Source of the DNA: a virus
Virus record (IMG/VR): IMGVR_UViG_3300008110_000034
Span: 116,862 to 180,861 of that record
Reading direction: 5' to 3' (one strand)
DNA: 64,000 bases
Shown here: piece after piece, positions 43,273-50,970 of the stretch
Layout of the letters: each line of letters begins with the position of its first letter
How positions within the stretch are numbered: the stretch's first letter is position 1
The notes under the pieces: generated by a model
Databases searched by the model: none
Seen by the model: the letters and a program-made list of their open reading frames with translations, nothing else
What the model was told of the DNA's origin: nothing
Program-made: the position numbers and the translations under genes

Positions 43273-43924
43273 AAGATTGAATGTAACTAGTCAATGCTTC
43301 AATGTCAGAAGCACGGTGCCTAGAAGTTACTTCCCACATCCAGTCGTCGCGTTCCCTCATCCAAGAATTGTGATATGATTTAGAAACATTATCTTTAATT
43401 GCTTCTATTGGCATTTCAAAATCAAAAAGACAATGAAATCTACCTACAGCCTGTGCTAGTGCTCTAATCCAGGTATCTACATACCAATGATAAAAATGCG
43501 GAGGCAAATAATAACCCAATACACGAATCCAGTCTTTATGTAGACAAAAATGCGGGCATTTATTTTTTCCTAACGTAGGAACTTTAGGATAGATACATGC
43601 TATTTTGTCAGGATAAAGATTAAATGCATCAAGTATTTTTTTATCCCACGACAATGTTTCAAACTGGGCATCGTCACCTACTAAAAACAAAATATCATGT
43701 TTAGCTTGTTTTGCCATAAGATTCCAACTATAACAGGTGCTTTGATTTGGACCTATTAAATATTCGCCATCCTTTAGAAAAGAAATATAATCTTGTAATA
43801 AAGGATCGTCTTCATTAAGAAAAAACAAAATTTCTATTTCTTGACTTGCAAATTTCTTAGCAGAATCATACATCCTCTTAGCTAACTGAGGTCTGCTTCT
43901 ACTCGGCGTTAAAATACTAATCAT
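43262..43924 (-). CDS. GT2-like glycosyltransferase, 220 aa
   Basis: Chosen start ATG 43924 overlaps the preceding stop (ATGA); earlier in-frame codons belong inside the methyltransferase gene. 'ISILTPSRSRPQLAKRMYDSA' is the GT-A donor-binding opening, and 'DILFLVGDDAQFETLSWDKKI' carries a D-D site like the DxD. 'CLHKDWIRVLGYYLPPHFYHWYVDTW' is a long acceptor loop. Likely transfers a sugar in the host cytosol. It is the 3' most gene of a minus-strand run of five overlapping genes, convergent with the paralogue C gene. Substrates unknown. Confidence 0.65.
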   Translation of the reverse strand: MISILTPSRSRPQLAKRMYDSAKKFASQEIEILFFLNEDDPLLQDYISFLKDGEYLIGPNQSTCYSWNLMAKQAKHDILFLVGDDAQFETLSWDKKILDAFNLYPDKIACIYPKVPTLGKNKCPHFCLHKDWIRVLGYYLPPHFYHWYVDTWIRALAQAVGRFHCLFDFEMPIEAIKDNVSKSYHNSWMRERDDWMWEVTSRHRASDIEALTSYIQSFKK

Positions 43925-44454
43925 AAAGGTTTTCTTAGTAGGCCTACTTGGTCGCACCATTTACCGGATAAGTCATGCCACGAATCAACAAGTTCTAATT
44001 TGGCCCATTTAGCAAGAGCAGAATATGAATCAGGATAAAACCGCCAACAATCAACAGGATATCTATGTACAGGTCCAGCGGATGGAGTAATAGCACACAC
44101 ATAACCTCCTGGCCTTAATAATCTTGCCATATCTTGAATAGTTAACCAGAAAAATTCACAATGTTCAAACATTTGTCCTGTAATAATAATGTCAACTGTT
44201 TGATCATCAAGTTGACATCTATATGGATCTGACATAACTAGATCTACACCCTCACCTGCTTCTATATCAACACTAACATATGTTAAGTTGGGTATGTCTT
44301 TTAATAAAGAAAAATAAGAATCATGCCCGTCTATTCGTCGACCGCCATAATCTAAAATTTTTCTAGGTTGGTTAGTAAATTCTTTTGTTAGAATCGTATC
44401 TAACATTTTTTTCATATTATTAAGACTAGATTGATGCATGATTAAAATATTCAT
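43921..44454 (-). CDS. Class I SAM methyltransferase, 177 aa
   Basis: A Rossmann-type methyltransferase: 'RKILDYGGRRIDGHDSY' corresponds to motif I, 'LTYVSVDIEAGEGVDLVMSD' to motif II, 'VDIIITGQMFEHCEFFWLTIQDMARLLRPGGYVCAITP' to the motif IV/post-IV region of small-molecule methyltransferases. The 'HRYPVDCWRFYPD' segment is typical of methyltransferases in glycan clusters, where they act on sugars. It overlaps the upstream methyltransferase gene by 29 bases and the downstream glycosyltransferase by ATGA. An alternative start (MKKML, 44415) would remove the larger overlap. The role is inferred to be sugar or glycan methylation. Confidence 0.75.
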   Translation of the reverse strand: MNILIMHQSSLNNMKKMLDTILTKEFTNQPRKILDYGGRRIDGHDSYFSLLKDIPNLTYVSVDIEAGEGVDLVMSDPYRCQLDDQTVDIIITGQMFEHCEFFWLTIQDMARLLRPGGYVCAITPSAGPVHRYPVDCWRFYPDSYSALAKWAKLELVDSWHDLSGKWCDQVGLLRKPL

Positions 44455-45019
44455 TAAAAGTAATTAAAGGAAGTTTTAGATAATTCTGTTCGTAAAACTC
44501 CCAAGTTTCGTTTTTCCCAACAACTAAAGAAGAATTTTGCGGAGATTTAGTTATGATTCCGCAACCAAAGTCAAATTTAAAAATATTAAATTTAATATCA
44601 GACCTTTCCATTAAATCAAATCCTAATCGCCAAACATCACCTAACCAATATCGTTCAGTTGGTCTATGTGTTGCTTGAGAAGGTGTTGTAGGCAACATAT
44701 CATGGATGACAATGGTTCCATTGTCATTTAATCTATCTAGAGCATTTAAAACATCTTTTGAAACTTGCTGATATTCGTGAAGACCATCAATAAAAATTAA
44801 ATCCCACTTTCTAAAATCGTTATTAAAAAACTCATCGCTAGTCATCCTAAGAGTTCCTCCTCTATTAGGATCAACCCCCTCTTTATTTTCAAGATGAATT
44901 TTATTAAAAACTTGATTTTTATCACATCCTATTTCTAAATAACTTGAATAAGAATTTTTTTGAATTAAATGTAACAGCAATTCTACTCTAGTTTTAGATT
45001 CCCAATCTATATTAATCAT
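44426..45019 (-). CDS. Class I SAM methyltransferase, 197 aa
   Basis: 'SSYLEIGCDKNQVFNKI' gives the SAM-binding motif I and 'WDLIFIDGLHEYQQVSKDVLNALDRLNDNGTIVIHDMLP' the characteristic 'FIDG.H' and 'IxxHD' of the Methyltransf_24 type family, which includes macrocin O-methyltransferase-like enzymes and sugar methyltransferases. It has no membrane segment. It sits in the middle of a minus-strand operon: overlaps the GT25 gene by 8 bases and the other methyltransferase by 29. The likely substrate is a glycan intermediate, inferred from neighbours. Confidence 0.75.
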   Translation of the reverse strand: MINIDWESKTRVELLLHLIQKNSYSSYLEIGCDKNQVFNKIHLENKEGVDPNRGGTLRMTSDEFFNNDFRKWDLIFIDGLHEYQQVSKDVLNALDRLNDNGTIVIHDMLPTTPSQATHRPTERYWLGDVWRLGFDLMERSDIKFNIFKFDFGCGIITKSPQNSSLVVGKNETWEFYEQNYLKLPLITFNEYFNHASI

Positions 45020-45707
45020 TATTATAAGTTTCCCAAAATTTTGTTCTAGTAAGACTTTGCTTACCGTCTTTTTTAATTAGTGCTATTCCCATGATGTGGT
45101 TATGAATTTGTATTGTTACATGATGTTGATTGATAGCATTATCTGCCGGCAAATATGTATTCGTATATGTATGCACAAGCTTTCTAGCAGCAGCTGGTTT
45201 AATAGCATATCCGCAACATCCTGGCATAGATGCTAAACTATATTCACATGCCTGGGGAACACCGGTTGGGTCATGTAAGTAAGGTAAAAATCTTTCACTT
45301 TTTGTAGGATGACCTAATGCCACTACAAGAACATCTTTAAAATCAACAGGAATATACGGTCTTGTTAATACTATATCATCTTCAAATATCAATATAGGTT
45401 CATTTAATTTTATACATTCCCACCAAAGTCTAAAATGACTGTAAAAACATCCCATCACGCCCGGAACTGCTATTTTTCTATCTTCTTTTTCTGAATCTTC
45501 CACTACTGTGGGTCTAGGGTTAGGACCTTTAATTCCAAATGGGTGTACCTTCCTATTTTCTTTACTCATCATTTCTACTGCATCAGTGCCGTAGGTACCT
45601 TCAAACAGTTCTGCCGGCATTTTAAATTCATCTAATTGTTTTTTGAGATTATTTGCAGTAGTAAGAGAAGATTCAATCTTACTAAGACAAATTATAAAAC
45701 TTTTCAT
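45012..45707 (-). CDS. GT25 family glycosyltransferase, 231 aa
   Basis: ATG 45707 overlaps the upstream stop (ATGA); the TTG two codons earlier is not needed. 'KSFIICLSKIESSLTTANNLKKQL' opening, 'GVMGCFYSHFRLWWECIKLNEPILIFEDDIVLTRPYI' with the E-D-D metal site (residues near 109-120), and 'GCCGYAIKPAAARKLV' are diagnostic of the GT25 (LPS biosynthesis LgtB-like) family. It is a soluble enzyme that adds a hexose to a lipopolysaccharide-type acceptor. A second, shorter GT25 relative lies at 51523. It is in the middle of the minus-strand glycan operon. Confidence 0.8.
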   Translation of the reverse strand: MKSFIICLSKIESSLTTANNLKKQLDEFKMPAELFEGTYGTDAVEMMSKENRKVHPFGIKGPNPRPTVVEDSEKEDRKIAVPGVMGCFYSHFRLWWECIKLNEPILIFEDDIVLTRPYIPVDFKDVLVVALGHPTKSERFLPYLHDPTGVPQACEYSLASMPGCCGYAIKPAAARKLVHTYTNTYLPADNAINQHHVTIQIHNHIMGIALIKKDGKQSLTRTKFWETYNND

Positions 45708-46510
45708 CGCCAATATACCTCATTTCTACTTACTACTAGGTCATCTTTTAAACTTTTACCGTATTCTTTACGTTTTCCTTTAAGATGATCAAGATATGCT
45801 CCCCATGCACTATTAATTAACGGATGACCTTCTCCTTTTATAATACCTTTTGCCCAATTTATTTCAACAAGAGGTTGTAAATTTCTCACAGCATCAAAAA
45901 CAAAACTATCATGCCACTCGTCCAAGGTAAAAATTCCATTTTCTGCATCATCGTAGTACTTTTGAAAATTTCTTAAGAACTTTTTAGTACGTTCGCTGGT
46001 CAAGTTCATGGAGTATAATCCGCACTCACTAAATTTTCCTTCTCTACCAAGGAAGCCTAGGTCAATTGAATGTGGAATCAAGGAATTAATCATAGTTTCT
46101 GCAATGGGAGTATGACATACCATATCTGCATCCATCCAGATTAAAATTTCAGCATCACAATTTTCGGCACAATGAAAAATACTATATACTTTATGAGCAA
46201 ATCTTACTGCGTCCCACTTAAATCCCTTACCGGCGTCTCGTCTTCGGCTTCGTATTGGATCTTTTGAAACATCACCGTTTGCTTTTGGCACATTTTTCCA
46301 TTTATTTTTAAAATTCACCAATGGCAGACTGGATAGGTGTAGGTCTCTAATTACTAAATTTGGTGCAGTTTCAACAATTTCACAATCCTCAGTATACACA
46401 TAAAGAGTTACAGATTGTGGCCAGGATTGAAGATACGTTTTTATAAATTTTTGAGCATATTGCTCGTATCCTTTGGCGTGAAAAGTTGTTACAACCGCAT
46501 ATTTTGGCAT
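45704..46510 (-). CDS. GT-A glycosyltransferase, 268 aa
   Basis: 'ILIWMDADMVCHTPIAETMIN' carries a DxD ('DAD') site near residue 125, and the opening 'YAVVTTFHAKGYEQYAQKFI' with 'VTLYVYTEDCEIV' reads as a GT-A Rossmann start. 'LGFLGREGKFSECGLYSMNL' is a probable acceptor or sugar loop and 'HPLINSAWGAYLDHLKG' ends the fold. It is the promoter-proximal gene of the minus-strand run, with a GGGGA ribosome site and a late element upstream. Family is not named with certainty; donor and acceptor are unknown. Confidence 0.65.
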   Translation of the reverse strand: MPKYAVVTTFHAKGYEQYAQKFIKTYLQSWPQSVTLYVYTEDCEIVETAPNLVIRDLHLSSLPLVNFKNKWKNVPKANGDVSKDPIRSRRRDAGKGFKWDAVRFAHKVYSIFHCAENCDAEILIWMDADMVCHTPIAETMINSLIPHSIDLGFLGREGKFSECGLYSMNLTSERTKKFLRNFQKYYDDAENGIFTLDEWHDSFVFDAVRNLQPLVEINWAKGIIKGEGHPLINSAWGAYLDHLKGKRKEYGKSLKDDLVVSRNEVYWR

Positions 46511-46521
46511 GGAATCCCCAT

Positions 46522-46542
46522 TAAATACTATTATAATATTTA
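46522..46542. promoter_or_regulatory. Overlapping opposed promoters between glycan genes
   Basis: A plus-strand TAAATA (46522-46527) and a minus-strand TAAATA (46542-46537) face each other across a central TATAAT (46532-46537). They read toward each other's genes: plus towards 46547, minus towards 46510. Confidence 0.5.
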
Positions 46543-46546
46543 GTTT

Positions 46547-47398
46547 ATGGCGACTATCTCAATTTTTAATCAATACGGTGCATTGAACTCAAAGTCAGTG
46601 TTTGAAGCCTTTGCTATTGGTGCAAAAAAACTAGGTCATACTGTGACATACCACGATTTTTCAGCAGATTACTATGTGATATGGTCAGTGTTATGGCACG
46701 GTAGGATGCGTTCTAATTTAGAAGTTTGGAATCAGGCAAAAAAAATAGGAAAAAAAATTATTGTTTTAGAAGTGGGATGTATTGATCGAGGCCGAACATG
46801 GAGAGTAGGCCTCGATCATGTGAATAATTTAGGATTTTTTGGTGACTCTCAGGATCTTATACCTAATAGATCAAAACAACTAGGGATAAAATTATTGGCA
46901 TGGACCATGAATGGAAAATATATTTTAATTTGTGGTCAACATACTAAAAGTGAACAATGGAAAAAATTTCCCAACCCTGAAATTTGGTTAAGAAACACTA
47001 TTTCAGAGGTCAAACAATATACAGATATGCCTATTGTAGTGAGACCTCATCCCCGTGACTGGCATTGGGCTGCAAATTTTTCTTACAAAGATGTAAAAAT
47101 AAATTTGCCTAAGAAAATATCAGGTACCTATGATGACTTTAATTTTGATCAGGATCTAAAAAACGCATGGGCAGTGATAAACCCCTCATCGAACACTGGA
47201 ATTTTAAGTATTATCAATGGAGTTCCGGCATTTGTTGATAGTACTAGTCTAGCTGCTCCAGTAGGGAACTTAGATCTTTCAACTGTAGTAAATCCAATAA
47301 GACCAAGAAGAGATGAATGGTTAGAAAAGTTTTGTCATACCGAATGGACTACGGAAGAAATAGCTCAAGGCTTACCAATTTTAAGATTAAAGATTTGA
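46547..47398 (+). CDS. GT-B-like glycan protein, paralogue D, 283 aa
   Basis: The most complete of the four related proteins: 'YILICGQHTKSEQWKKFPNPEIW', 'MPIVVRPHPRDWHW', 'AWAVINPSSNTGILSIINGVPAFVDSTSLAAPVG' and 'DEWLEKFCHTEWTTEEIAQG'. The 'RPHPRD' and 'PSSNTGI..I..G.P.F' segments strongly recall the nucleotide-sugar half of capsule polysaccharide or CDP-glycerol transferases. The N-terminal region 'SDYYVIWSVLWHGRMRSN'-like segment is unassigned. It is transcribed alone on the plus strand, with its 3' end touching the uvsW promoter. Substrate unknown. Confidence 0.6.
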   Translation: MATISIFNQYGALNSKSVFEAFAIGAKKLGHTVTYHDFSADYYVIWSVLWHGRMRSNLEVWNQAKKIGKKIIVLEVGCIDRGRTWRVGLDHVNNLGFFGDSQDLIPNRSKQLGIKLLAWTMNGKYILICGQHTKSEQWKKFPNPEIWLRNTISEVKQYTDMPIVVRPHPRDWHWAANFSYKDVKINLPKKISGTYDDFNFDQDLKNAWAVINPSSNTGILSIINGVPAFVDSTSLAAPVGNLDLSTVVNPIRPRRDEWLEKFCHTEWTTEEIAQGLPILRLKI

Positions 47399-47423
47399 CT
47401 TATTACAAAAAAAGTAATATAAT
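47395..47423 (+). promoter_or_regulatory. Sigma70-type promoter for uvsW, leaderless or nearly so
   Basis: TTGACT (47395-47400), a 17-base spacer and a perfect TATAAT (47418-47423) overlap the end of the upstream gene. The uvsW ATG at 47432 falls where transcription would start, and no Shine-Dalgarno is present. Confidence 0.7.
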
Positions 47424-47431
47424 GTTTTTAT

Positions 47432-48898
47432 ATGACATCATGCAAATTAATTATCAAAGATGAGGTGAATATCAAGTTAGAAGGGTTGCCAATTGAAGCA
47501 AGACGTAAACTGGCAAATACATTTAAGTATGAAGACCCTACTGCAAGATATCGACCTTCATACCGCTTAGGACGTTGGGACGGATCTGTAAGTTTATTTG
47601 GTATTGGCGGATCAGGCTATCTTAATCAATTAGAAAAAATAGTCGAAGTATTATCAAACTTTAATATAGATATTAGCGAGGTTGAGGACGAACGACAGCC
47701 AGCTAATCTAGCATTCACTAAGGTAACAGAAACATACTGGGCCGATCAAGGAAAAGTCTGGCCAAAGGGACACCCAGATGCAGGTAAACCTATTTTATTA
47801 CGTGACTATCAAGTTGATGCTATTAACACATTTTTAGAAAATCCACAAAGTTTACAAGAGATTGCAACTGGTGCTGGCAAAACTATTACTACAGCGACTC
47901 TTAGTCAATTGTGTGAATCACTTGGTCGAACAATTACTATTGTACCTAATAAAAGTCTTGTAGAACAAACAGAAGAAGACTTTGTTAACGTAGGATTAGA
48001 CGTAGGTGTATATTACGGAGATCGAAAAGACTTAGGTAAGACTCATACAATATGCACATGGCAAAGTTTAAACATTTTAGATAAAAAAAGTAAAAATCAA
48101 GAACACGATTTATTAACATTGGCAGAATTTTTAGACGAAGTCAAGACAGTCATTGTAGACGAAGTACACATGGCAAAAGCTGATGTACTTAAAAAATTAT
48201 TAACACAGAACCTAAATAATGCGTGTATACGTTGGGGATTAACGGGGACAGTTCCAAAGGAACAATTTGAAAGTGAACAAATTTTTGCCAGCATAGGTCC
48301 TGTAGTTGGCGGTATCAAAGCACATGAATTACAAGAAAAGGGAGTGTTAAGCAACTGTCAAGTAAACGTTATTCAACTAATTGATCTTCCAGAATTTGGT
48401 AGTTATGCAGACGAAACAAAATACCTAGTTACTGACGAAGATAGAATGCTATACATTAGTAAATTAATCAAGACAATTAGTCTAACTGGTAACACACTAG
48501 TTTTAGTTAATCGTATTGATTCTGGAAAATTTTTAGTAAACGAATTAGAAGATTCTGTTTTTATTTCTGGTGAAGTAAAAACAAAAGATAGAAAAGAAGA
48601 ATATGATGAAATTAAAACAAGTGATAACAAGATTATTGTGGCGACTTACGGTGTGGCCGCTGTGGGTATTAATATCCCTAGGATTTTTAATCTGGTTCTT
48701 TTGGAGCCCGGAAAAAGCTTTGTTAGGGTTATACAAAGTATTGGACGAGGAATTCGGAAAGCAGCAGACAAGGACTTCGTCGAAATATGGGATATCACAA
48801 GCACCTGCAAATACGCAAAGAAACACCTTACAGAGAGAAAAAAGTTTTATAAAGAAGCTAAGTATCCGTTCAAGGTTGAGAAAATAGATTGGAAATAA
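47432..48898 (+). CDS. uvsW: Helicase UvsW (SF2)
   Basis: SF2 helicase motifs: Walker A 'ATGAGKT' at residues 145-151, DEVH box 'VDEVH' at 242-246, 'WGLTGTVP' motif III, and 'IIVATYGVAAVGINIPRIFNLVLLEP' with 'RVIQSIGRGIRK' as motifs V and VI. The N-terminal 'EARRKLANTFKYEDPTARYRPSYRLGRWDGSVSLF' is the DNA-binding region conserved in UvsW. The T4 enzyme unwinds R-loops and stalled fork structures, switching replication from origin to recombination mode. 488 residues versus 503 in T4. It begins right at the predicted transcript start of a sigma70-type promoter. Confidence 0.93.
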   Translation: MTSCKLIIKDEVNIKLEGLPIEARRKLANTFKYEDPTARYRPSYRLGRWDGSVSLFGIGGSGYLNQLEKIVEVLSNFNIDISEVEDERQPANLAFTKVTETYWADQGKVWPKGHPDAGKPILLRDYQVDAINTFLENPQSLQEIATGAGKTITTATLSQLCESLGRTITIVPNKSLVEQTEEDFVNVGLDVGVYYGDRKDLGKTHTICTWQSLNILDKKSKNQEHDLLTLAEFLDEVKTVIVDEVHMAKADVLKKLLTQNLNNACIRWGLTGTVPKEQFESEQIFASIGPVVGGIKAHELQEKGVLSNCQVNVIQLIDLPEFGSYADETKYLVTDEDRMLYISKLIKTISLTGNTLVLVNRIDSGKFLVNELEDSVFISGEVKTKDRKEEYDEIKTSDNKIIVATYGVAAVGINIPRIFNLVLLEPGKSFVRVIQSIGRGIRKAADKDFVEIWDITSTCKYAKKHLTERKKFYKEAKYPFKVEKIDWK

Positions 48899-48899
48899 A

Positions 48900-49406
48900 A
48901 TGCAAATACTAACAATTAATGATGAAGCTTACGACCTTAACAATCTTCCGGATGAAGTAGATGACAATATGAGATTCGCTGTTTTAGATAACAGTAATCC
49001 CTCAGATCCAGATTTCTTTTTTATACCTTTAATTTTTTTAGAAAGTTTTAATAGTCCAGCAATGGTATTAAAAATTAACAATAAAGAAATTGCTATGCCT
49101 ATAGATTGGTCAATAGTAGTAGGAGATAGTCAAAGCGGATGTGACTTAGAAGTATTACCACTTACTAGTCTTAATGATCGAGGATTTGAGGCATTCTGCT
49201 TCAATCCGTTAAGTAGTTTTAAAATGGATTTTTATAAAATAGAAATTGTAAATTTTTATAATGATGTAAAATGGTATTTTCCTAAGATGAAATCTGGACA
49301 ACTACTAGCTACGCCAATAGATGGTGGTAAGGGACCACAATGTGTCTACTTTGTGAAAGAAATTAGTAGACAAAGTGAATTAATTCAACTTGATAAAATA
49401 TTATGA
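48900..49406 (+). CDS. Conserved T4-like protein of unknown function, 168 aa
   Basis: A 168-residue protein of mainly beta-strand character with a central 'IDWSIVVGDSQSGCDLEVLPLTSLNDRGFEAFCFNPLSSF' and C-terminal 'WYFPKMKSGQLLATPIDGGKGPQCVYFVKE'. Acidic. No catalytic motif or membrane segment is recognised. Its position immediately after uvsW (1-base gap) and ATGA overlap with the next gene place it in a replication/recombination operon. From memory, a similar phrase occurs in cyanophage proteins near clamp-loader genes, but I cannot assign a function. A replisome accessory role is inferred only from position. Confidence 0.55.
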   Translation: MQILTINDEAYDLNNLPDEVDDNMRFAVLDNSNPSDPDFFFIPLIFLESFNSPAMVLKINNKEIAMPIDWSIVVGDSQSGCDLEVLPLTSLNDRGFEAFCFNPLSSFKMDFYKIEIVNFYNDVKWYFPKMKSGQLLATPIDGGKGPQCVYFVKEISRQSELIQLDKIL

Positions 49407-49624
49407 CTAAAATTTATGAAAGTCCAGATGGCGGTAAAACTGTCTATCAAAGAAATTTTGGAAACTTAAAAAGAGATCAAATTAAAAGTGACGGCGAAAT
49501 TGATTTGCAGGACCATATATTATGGAATGAAATTAGATACGCTGCGAAGACCAATCCTACTTTACAAAGAGCCTGTGATCGTGTTAAACTTATGTACAGA
49601 CTTACAGTGGATGATCCAAAATGA
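49403..49624 (+). CDS. Conserved small protein, 73 aa
   Basis: A 73-residue mixed-charge protein beginning 'TKIYESPDGGKTVYQRNFG' with a C-terminal helix 'LWNEIRYAAKTNPTLQRACDRVKLMYRL'. Similar small proteins occur next to gp62 in marine T4-like phages, without known function to me. It overlaps its upstream and downstream neighbours by 4 bases each, which supports a real, cotranslated gene. No DNA-binding or catalytic motif is visible. Confidence is for it being a gene; the role is unknown. Confidence 0.6.
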   Translation: MTKIYESPDGGKTVYQRNFGNLKRDQIKSDGEIDLQDHILWNEIRYAAKTNPTLQRACDRVKLMYRLTVDDPK

Positions 49625-50097
49625 GTGAAAAAATTGAGTTGAAAGAAAAATTAGCAGCAGTTGATCTTTATGCTACAGATCTTTGGGATAGCTTAACTGA
49701 CGAACAGAAAAAATCTCTTAAGGGCGAGTTTTTTCTTTTGAATAGATATGTTAGTAATGTAAAATCAAATAATCGAAATCATCAAGAACATTTCGTACTA
49801 ACTGTTAATGAATATTTTAATAAGCATTGGAATACCTTACAAAAACATCCTAAACTCTTATGGAGACTGTTATGTATGTGCAGTCTAAAAGACAGTAAAG
49901 TTCATTATCATGAATGGATCGGAAATAAAAAGAAAACTGGAAGTAATAAGAAAATTAAATTTTTAGAAAAACTATATCCTAGTAAAAAACAAGATGAACT
50001 TGAATTATTATCGCAATTAATGTCCGATTCAGATTGCAAAAAACTTGCAGAACAACACGGATACGAAGATTCTGTAATTAAGCAACTGTTTAAATAA
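49621..50097 (+). CDS. 62: Clamp loader small subunit gp62
   Basis: The alpha-helical layout 'ATDLWDSLTDEQKKSLKGEFFLLNRYVSNVKSNNRNHQEHFVLTVNEYFNKHWNTLQKHPKLLWRLLCMCSL' and the C-terminal 'FLEKLYPSKKQDELELLSQLMSDSDCKKLAEQHGYE' fit the gp62 clamp loader subunit of cyanophage-like T4 relatives: short, without a P-loop, paired with the ATPase gp44. The gp44-gp62 complex loads the sliding clamp gp45; neither is in this window. 158 residues is a little shorter than T4's 187. It sits with the small conserved gene upstream and a zinc-finger protein downstream. Confidence 0.75.
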   Translation: MSEKIELKEKLAAVDLYATDLWDSLTDEQKKSLKGEFFLLNRYVSNVKSNNRNHQEHFVLTVNEYFNKHWNTLQKHPKLLWRLLCMCSLKDSKVHYHEWIGNKKKTGSNKKIKFLEKLYPSKKQDELELLSQLMSDSDCKKLAEQHGYEDSVIKQLFK

Positions 50098-50098
50098 T

Positions 50099-50791
50099 AT
50101 GTTCGAAGAATTAATCAACATGTATACTTGCCAGTATTGTAATCATAAATTTACTAAAGAAAAGACCCTGGCCGTACATGTATGTGAACAAAAGAGACGT
50201 CATCTTGCAGTAGCCGAAAAACATGTACAGATGGGATATTTGACCTTTGTAAGGTTTTATCAAATAACACAAAAAAAATCAGGAAATAAAACATACGACG
50301 AGTTTGCACGTAGTCCCTACTATAATGCGTTTATAAAATTTGGTAGTTTTGTAAGTAATGTAAATCCACTGTACCCTGAAAAATTCATAGACTATGTAAT
50401 AACTAGCGGCGTTAAACTAGATCACTGGTGCAGAGACGAATTATACGAACAATATGTAGTAAATCTTATAAAAACAGAGTCTGTTGAGACTGCTTTGGAA
50501 AGATCTATTAAATACATGACAGCCTGGGCTAACGAAAACAGCTCAGTTTGGAATCATTATTTTAACTACGTGAATATCAATAAGGCTATGTTTGATTTGA
50601 AAGACGGAAAGATTAGCCCCTGGCTAATATTACAATCTAAAAGCGGTAGAGATATGCTGGCAAAATTTAATGATGAGCAACTAACTTATGTCAACGCAAT
50701 TATTAACCCGGAGTTTTGGGTTAATAAATTCAAAAGAAATTCAAGCGATGTTCAATTCGTAAAAACACTTATCGAGGAGTCCCAACTATGA
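50099..50791 (+). CDS. C2H2 zinc-finger protein of unknown function, 230 aa
   Basis: An N-terminal single zinc finger, 'YTCQYCNHKFTKEKTLAVHVC' then 'H' after six residues (C11, C14, H27 and C29/H36), is followed by a long helical domain with 'SVWNHYFNYVNINKAMFDLKDGKISPWLILQSKSGRDMLAKF'. The finger suggests nucleic acid binding; the rest is not recognised. It could be a replication or late-transcription accessory protein. It lies directly downstream of gp62 and overlaps the following small gene by 4 bases. An alternate in-frame Met at residue 8 starts at 50120 and is less likely as a start because it leaves no overlap with an upstream ribosome site. Confidence 0.65.
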   Translation: MFEELINMYTCQYCNHKFTKEKTLAVHVCEQKRRHLAVAEKHVQMGYLTFVRFYQITQKKSGNKTYDEFARSPYYNAFIKFGSFVSNVNPLYPEKFIDYVITSGVKLDHWCRDELYEQYVVNLIKTESVETALERSIKYMTAWANENSSVWNHYFNYVNINKAMFDLKDGKISPWLILQSKSGRDMLAKFNDEQLTYVNAIINPEFWVNKFKRNSSDVQFVKTLIEESQL

Positions 50792-50970
50792 GCGAAATAG
50801 CAGTTACTAAAACAGTACCATTGAAAGTTGAAGTGTTGTTGTCTGAAGAGGATAACTCGGTCTATGTAAGATTTGAAGGGTTTGAAGATGGAGAAGATGC
50901 TGAAGATTATGCAGCATTTTTAACAGATACTCTCCCATTAATGTTATTTGAGTCTGAAATAATTCACTAA
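50788..50970 (+). CDS. Small acidic protein, 60 aa
   Basis: A 60-residue acidic protein with a strand-helix pattern: 'VTKTVPLKVEVLLSEEDNSVYVRFEGFEDGEDAEDYAAFLTDTLPLMLFESE'. From memory, a very similar small protein is found before the DnaE-like gene in cyanophages. The ATG overlaps the previous stop, and the last codon overlaps the next start by 1 base, so it is cotranslated. It may assist the following DnaE-like protein, but there is no direct evidence. No motif for catalysis or membrane insertion is visible. Confidence 0.6.
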   Translation: MSEIAVTKTVPLKVEVLLSEEDNSVYVRFEGFEDGEDAEDYAAFLTDTLPLMLFESEIIH

